A stretch of DNA of 64,000 bases from the NCBI GenBank assembly GCA_948099385.1, contig CANUEZ040000024.1, forward strand, positions 25,393,001 to 25,457,000, read 5' to 3'. The translations under genes were made by a program, and so were the position numbers. This document shows positions 60,507 through 64,000 of this stretch, piece by piece. Under the pieces are notes generated by a model that saw only the letters and a list, made by a program, of their open reading frames with translations, did not search any database and had not been told where the DNA came from. Every line of letters starts with the position of its first letter. Position 1 is the first letter of the stretch. This DNA comes from Fasciola hepatica (taxonomy: Eukaryota; Platyhelminthes; Trematoda; Plagiorchiida; Fasciolidae).

Positions 60507-60844
60507 ACCGAAAACCGCAAAAACGAGGGAAAATACAACTCAAAAGCTCTTTACCCAAACACAAAATACGCACTATGACAATAGCAGGTAAATCCCGCTA
60601 ACAAAAAAAGCAAAAACAAAAAGAAAGACTAGAAGCGAGAAAAGATCGCCTCAAAAAAAAAACACCGAACACTACTCGGCAGTGCTACAAGGAGAATAAA
60701 AATATTCTCCGGATAAAGCGCACCTTAAATGCAATTATGATACGCTCAGTATTGTGAATTAAACTGGGTTAATTCACAAAACTATTCAAAAACTCAATTC
60801 AAAGACGAGAGCACTATGAATTCAAACCGCGCGGCACTTACACG

Positions 60845-62481
60845 CAGTTCAGTTCAGTTCAGTTCAGTCTGCCCAGGACAGGTAATGGCCACGGCCAATC
60901 GAGCGTCCAGAATTCCTCCGATGGTATGCACACCAGTTATGCGCCCACCACTGCCAAGTGTATTTCGTCGAATCCCCGCTAAAAATGAGAGGGAAACGGA
61001 AAACCTCTTCGCACATCAACTGCGAGAGACATTATGCATCGTGAGCGTTCACTGAGACAGTATGCAAAGGGGGAAAAAGTCCGCTTAAACATACTCCAGA
61101 AGGACCACAGTGCTACCCGTCATCCATCTAGTTGATATACTCAAGGCTCACTACAAGGAAAGATCTCGTACCACTTGCGATCTAGGGCACATTTGAAGGA
61201 TTGGACTGTCTGCAGATCTACCATTTCACCAGGCAGACCGTTCCAACTGTTAACAACCCTGTTGCTGAAGAAGTGCGATCTAGCCGTCAACCTAGATCGG
61301 GCTTTTATCAACTTCTTTTCGTGTCCCCTTGTTCTGGAGTCTACGGCCACTTGGAATAGACTATCTGGTCTAAGGCCAGAAAAGCCCTTCATTACCTTGA
61401 ACGTTTCTATGAGATCCCCTCGACGTCTCCTCTTTTCCAACTAGAAGAGATTCAGGTCACAGAGTCTCTGCTCGTGAGTCTTACCCCTCTGCCCTTCAAC
61501 CATTCGCGAGACGTTGGACTTTCTGGAGGCAGGGTGACCACGCTATCTTCTAAGTGAGGTCGTACTATAGCCATGTAAATAGGTACGAATACCTCCGGCT
61601 TCCGGCAAGACAAAGCTGGTCGCAGTCTGAAGAGCTCCCCACGAGCCTTATGCGCAGCAGCGTTGCACTTCTCCGACCATTTGAAGTCACTTTTCATGAT
61701 GATCCCCAGGTCTTTAACCCTACTGGCTGCCTCTACGGTGAACAGCCCTTGATCATGAGCGACAGTTAGGCTCTCTGTTGCCCTTGACAACAAATGGCTT
61801 TTTTGAGCGTTTAGAGGTAAGTCCCATTTGTATGCCCAGTTCAGGACGGCACCTATTTCCCTTCCCAAGTCCGCCCTACCCTTAGATCCAACAATCTTCA
61901 CATCATCCGCAAAAATAAAGCTGGGCGATTTAAGAGTGGATGCTAGGTCATTAATAAATAACAAGAATAGGACCGGGCCTAGGACGGATCCCTGAGGTAC
62001 ACCACTGGTGACGTTCACCAAACTGGAGTACCTGTCCCCCACTTTGACGTGAAGCTTCCCGTGGGAGAGGAAGTCCTCCAGCCACCTATATACTGGCCCA
62101 CCTATACCGAACGTCTTCATCTTGCGTAGCAAAAGACGATGATTAACGGAGTCGAACGCCTTGCTAAAGTCGAGGTAGCATACCTCAACTTGCTTACCTT
62201 CGTCCAGTCGTCAAGTTATTTCATCTAAGAAGCACATAGTCTCTAGTGGATAGCGGACCTACGGCATTTCGTGTTGAGCCTTTAGACTGTGCATAGCTGT
62301 AGAACTTCTTCAGCTGTTGTCTTACAGACTGGGCAAGTTTGAGCTCAAATTCCCGGTTAGAGGTTCTCAAAAGGCTTACAGTCTCATTTCTCAGCTTCGT
62401 ATAGCGGTTCCAGGCTAGCTGACTGCCGGAAGCTTTGTATTGATTCCAAGAGCGGTTTCTACGTCTGATGGCCTTGGCTAT
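60845..62481 (-). mobile_element. CR1-like LINE, deleted copy 2
   Basis: Minus-strand copy of the 3' half of the same family, closely similar to copy 1. It carries a shorter AACTG tail (four full units, 60845-60864). Two internal deletions are visible against copy 1: about 0.5 kb at 62237 (copy 1 57584-58094) and about 40 bp near 61525. FADD survives in the piece at 61452-62132. Its 5' side stops exactly where an LTR starts (62482), so the missing 5' part may lie beyond the window. Confidence 0.82.
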
Positions 62482-62856
62482 TGTAACGAACGTTTGAGCA
62501 ATGCGTAGCCAAATTCGCAACGGATCCCGGAATCAAAAGATGATTATCCGTGATATTCTACGATACTAGATTATTACATGAACAATGACATAAAAATATG
62601 CAAACCTCAATAATACGATCACAAGGACTCAACAACGAGAAACCGAATAGCAGCGTGTGAGCAAACAGCACGTGCGTCACGCAGGTCCTGAACAAGGATG
62701 TGCCAAAGTAGCGCTCTGGGAGCGAACAAACAATGATTGGTCCAGAAAAACAACCAGTTCGTAAGGACAAGTCAACAGTGTAGGCAAATGAGTGATGTAG
62801 GGAAAAACACTGAATCGCGAGGGAAATAGGGGGATTTTCCACGACCGGCTGTTACA
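62482..62856 (-). repeat. LTR of a BEL/Pao-like element
   Basis: 375 bp starting TGTAAC and ending GTTACA. Just outside its right end the minus strand reads GGAGGATTTTGGTGGGCGG, a plausible polypurine tract. A BEL-type integrase C-terminus lies further right on the minus strand. It therefore looks like the 3' LTR of a minus-strand element. Its left edge interrupts CR1 copy 2. Confidence 0.6.
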
Positions 62857-63109
62857 CCGCCCACCAAAATCCTCCTGGATCCTTAGCAGAGTCAAAGGTT
62901 CGGTATAAAGGTACTGATTCTTTCTACCTGCCCAGGCCCTGCTGTCAGTGCGCGCGTCTAATGCTCGTCGTCGACGTTCTACTACTGGTCGCACCTAACC
63001 CATTGGCTTCATAGACGTGAGGCTAGTCTACATCTTCCACGAGACCAAATGACCGATGGCGGGCGTGAAGGATCACATAGATGTTGTCCTCTTAAAGGGC
63101 CGTCCGGTC

Positions 63110-63500
63110 CTGGATGTATGTGCTTGAGTGTGTGTGTGTGCCGAGGTGTACAATGAAATCACAGGTATGACTACACATCAAAGGAGGACTTTCTGCAATG
63201 TCAACAAAAGACCGCGTGGCAAGAAAACGAGTAAAATGTAGCATGTGTGTGTGACCTGAGCTCCGCTACTTCCACATATGCAAGGGGCATTCGGTAATGT
63301 CTACAAAAAGCAAAACAACGAACACTGTCACATGTTTGATGGGTTTACGGGATGTAGAGTGCGCCGTGCATGTGTGTATGTATCGGGATGTATAATGGAA
63401 TCGCATTCATCACCACATATCGGAAAGAACCTCCTGTAATGTCAACGAAAGACCACGAGCACTGTGACGTGTTTGACGGAGATCGTATGGTGTATATGGT
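63110..63500. repeat. Three diverged tandem units of about 127 bp
   Basis: Units start with a TG-rich run near 63133, 63243 and 63366. Each contains a variant of GTAATGTCAACAAAAGACC (63198, 63293, 63436 area), and the second and third both contain CACTGTSAC(G/A)TGTTTGA(C/T)GG. They lie between the integrase remnant and the LTR of the BEL-like element. Confidence 0.5.
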
Positions 63501-63539
63501 GTTTCTTTACCCATATCGATGACTGGTGTGAAAAGGTTT

Positions 63540-64000
63540 ACTAGGCCTCAGGGTTATCAGCTCCTCCGTCCTCGCTCTCGAGTAGGTTAATGCTGCGTAT
63601 GTCACGAAGGAGCACTCCGTTAGCTGTCTTCACCTACACAGTTCTTATCATTCCGTCAGTGCTTTTGATGGTTTCCGCAACTACTCCCAAGGACCAAGTG
63701 CTGAATTTGCGCGTTCGTCGGCGATCACAACCACAACCCCCACTTTGAATGGTCTTGTTTTGCCCAGCCACTTCTGTCGAGTCTGCAAAGCCGGTAGGTA
63801 CTCTCGCAACCATCGCCTCCAGAAGACCTTGGCCAGATAGTTCGCTTGCTTCCATCAGTGGAGGTAGCTCCCACGAAGGTTTACTGGCTCTTGGAAACCC
63901 TCAATCGACCTTAGCGTCAATAAGTCGTTTGGGGTGAGCGCCAGGTGGGTGGGGTCGCCGTTCATTACTGGAACCGAGGGGCGGTTGTTCAGGATTCGCT
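63540..64000 (-). mobile_element. BEL/Pao integrase C-terminal remnant (runs out of the window)
   Basis: The minus strand from 64000 reads 'RILNNRPSVPV', 'LALTPNDLLTLR', 'WKQANYLAKVFWRRWLREYL', 'LQTRQKWLGKTRPFKVG' and 'VVVIADERANSALGPW', which is the usual C-terminal part of BEL/Pao integrases. Stops occur after 'LRGSYLH' and 'GPWE', so it is decayed. The rest of pol should lie beyond the right edge. Confidence 0.75.

Larger units (their letters stand above)
56154..60844 (-). mobile_element. CR1-like LINE, near full length (copy 1)
   Basis: Minus-strand element: a 5' leader (about 60844-60507), ORF1 (60506-59265), ORF2 (59382-56455), a 3' untranslated region and a terminal array of six AACTG units (plus strand CAGTT, 56154-56183) in place of poly(A). 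CR1 and relatives typically end in a short tandem repeat. The 5' boundary is taken at the tail of copy 2 and is approximate. ORF2 is open from end to end; ORF1 has one internal stop. Confidence 0.85.

Noticed and set aside
1..64000. CRISPR array, rRNA operon or bacterial gene cluster
   Set aside because: No regularly spaced short repeats, no rRNA signatures and no tightly packed prokaryote-like genes; coding is split by introns and eukaryotic retroelements dominate.

Overview
The window is eukaryotic, invertebrate nuclear DNA, and its gene structure and repeats point to a flatworm. Three things suggest this: a protein-coding gene that mixes tiny introns (29-53 bp) with introns above 10 kb; a dense load of CR1-like, RTE-like, Ty3/gypsy and BEL/Pao retroelements; and tRNA-derived short repeats. 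A tapeworm (diphyllobothriid type) or a fluke would fit. The exact taxon is inference. I see no bacterial operons, CRISPR arrays or rRNA.

The only convincing host gene is a heterotrimeric G-protein alpha subunit of the Gi class on the minus strand (31746-56086). Seven coding exons join in frame to 353 residues with every GTP-binding motif, the Gly2/Cys3 lipidation site and a C-terminal ending in CGLF. The first five exons are packed into 870 bp. The last two are separated by introns of about 13.0 and 10.2 kb that are almost entirely retroelement DNA.

Layout from left to right. 1-10.98 kb: mostly unrecognised DNA with one decayed RTE-like LINE (1.07-1.9 kb). 10.98-13.1 kb: decayed gypsy element. 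13.26 kb: tRNA-like SINE head. 13.5-16.5 kb: RTE-like LINE (minus). 19.73-20.0 kb: perfect-palindrome insertion with a 12-bp target duplication. 20.06-21.6 kb: gypsy relic. 22.5-23.4 kb: jockey/CR1-type LINE relic (minus). 23.74-26.26 kb: second RTE-like LINE family (plus). 26.27-28.66 kb: RTE-like LINE (minus). 29.0-31.35 kb: gypsy relic interrupted by a second, related palindrome. 31.75-56.09 kb: the G-alpha gene. Its last intron holds a LINE broken by a SINE cluster and a chimeric LINE. Its fifth intron holds a near-identical copy of the chimeric LINE's 3' part, a young LTR retrotransposon nested in an older gypsy integrase relic, and a LINE relic with a nested SINE. 56.15-60.84 kb: near-intact CR1-like LINE ending only 67 bp upstream of the G-alpha start codon. 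60.85-62.48 kb: a second, deleted CR1 copy. 62.48-64.0 kb: LTR and integrase end of a BEL/Pao element running out of the window.

The most notable points are the intact G-alpha gene surviving inside this repeat load; the 4.46-kb composite unit duplicated on both sides of its sixth exon; an LTR element with apparently identical LTRs whose polyprotein runs into the 3' LTR and stops inside the TATA box; and the two palindromic insertions that share a GGTTACCC...CCGAAACGTCG core reminiscent of Penelope-type terminal repeats.
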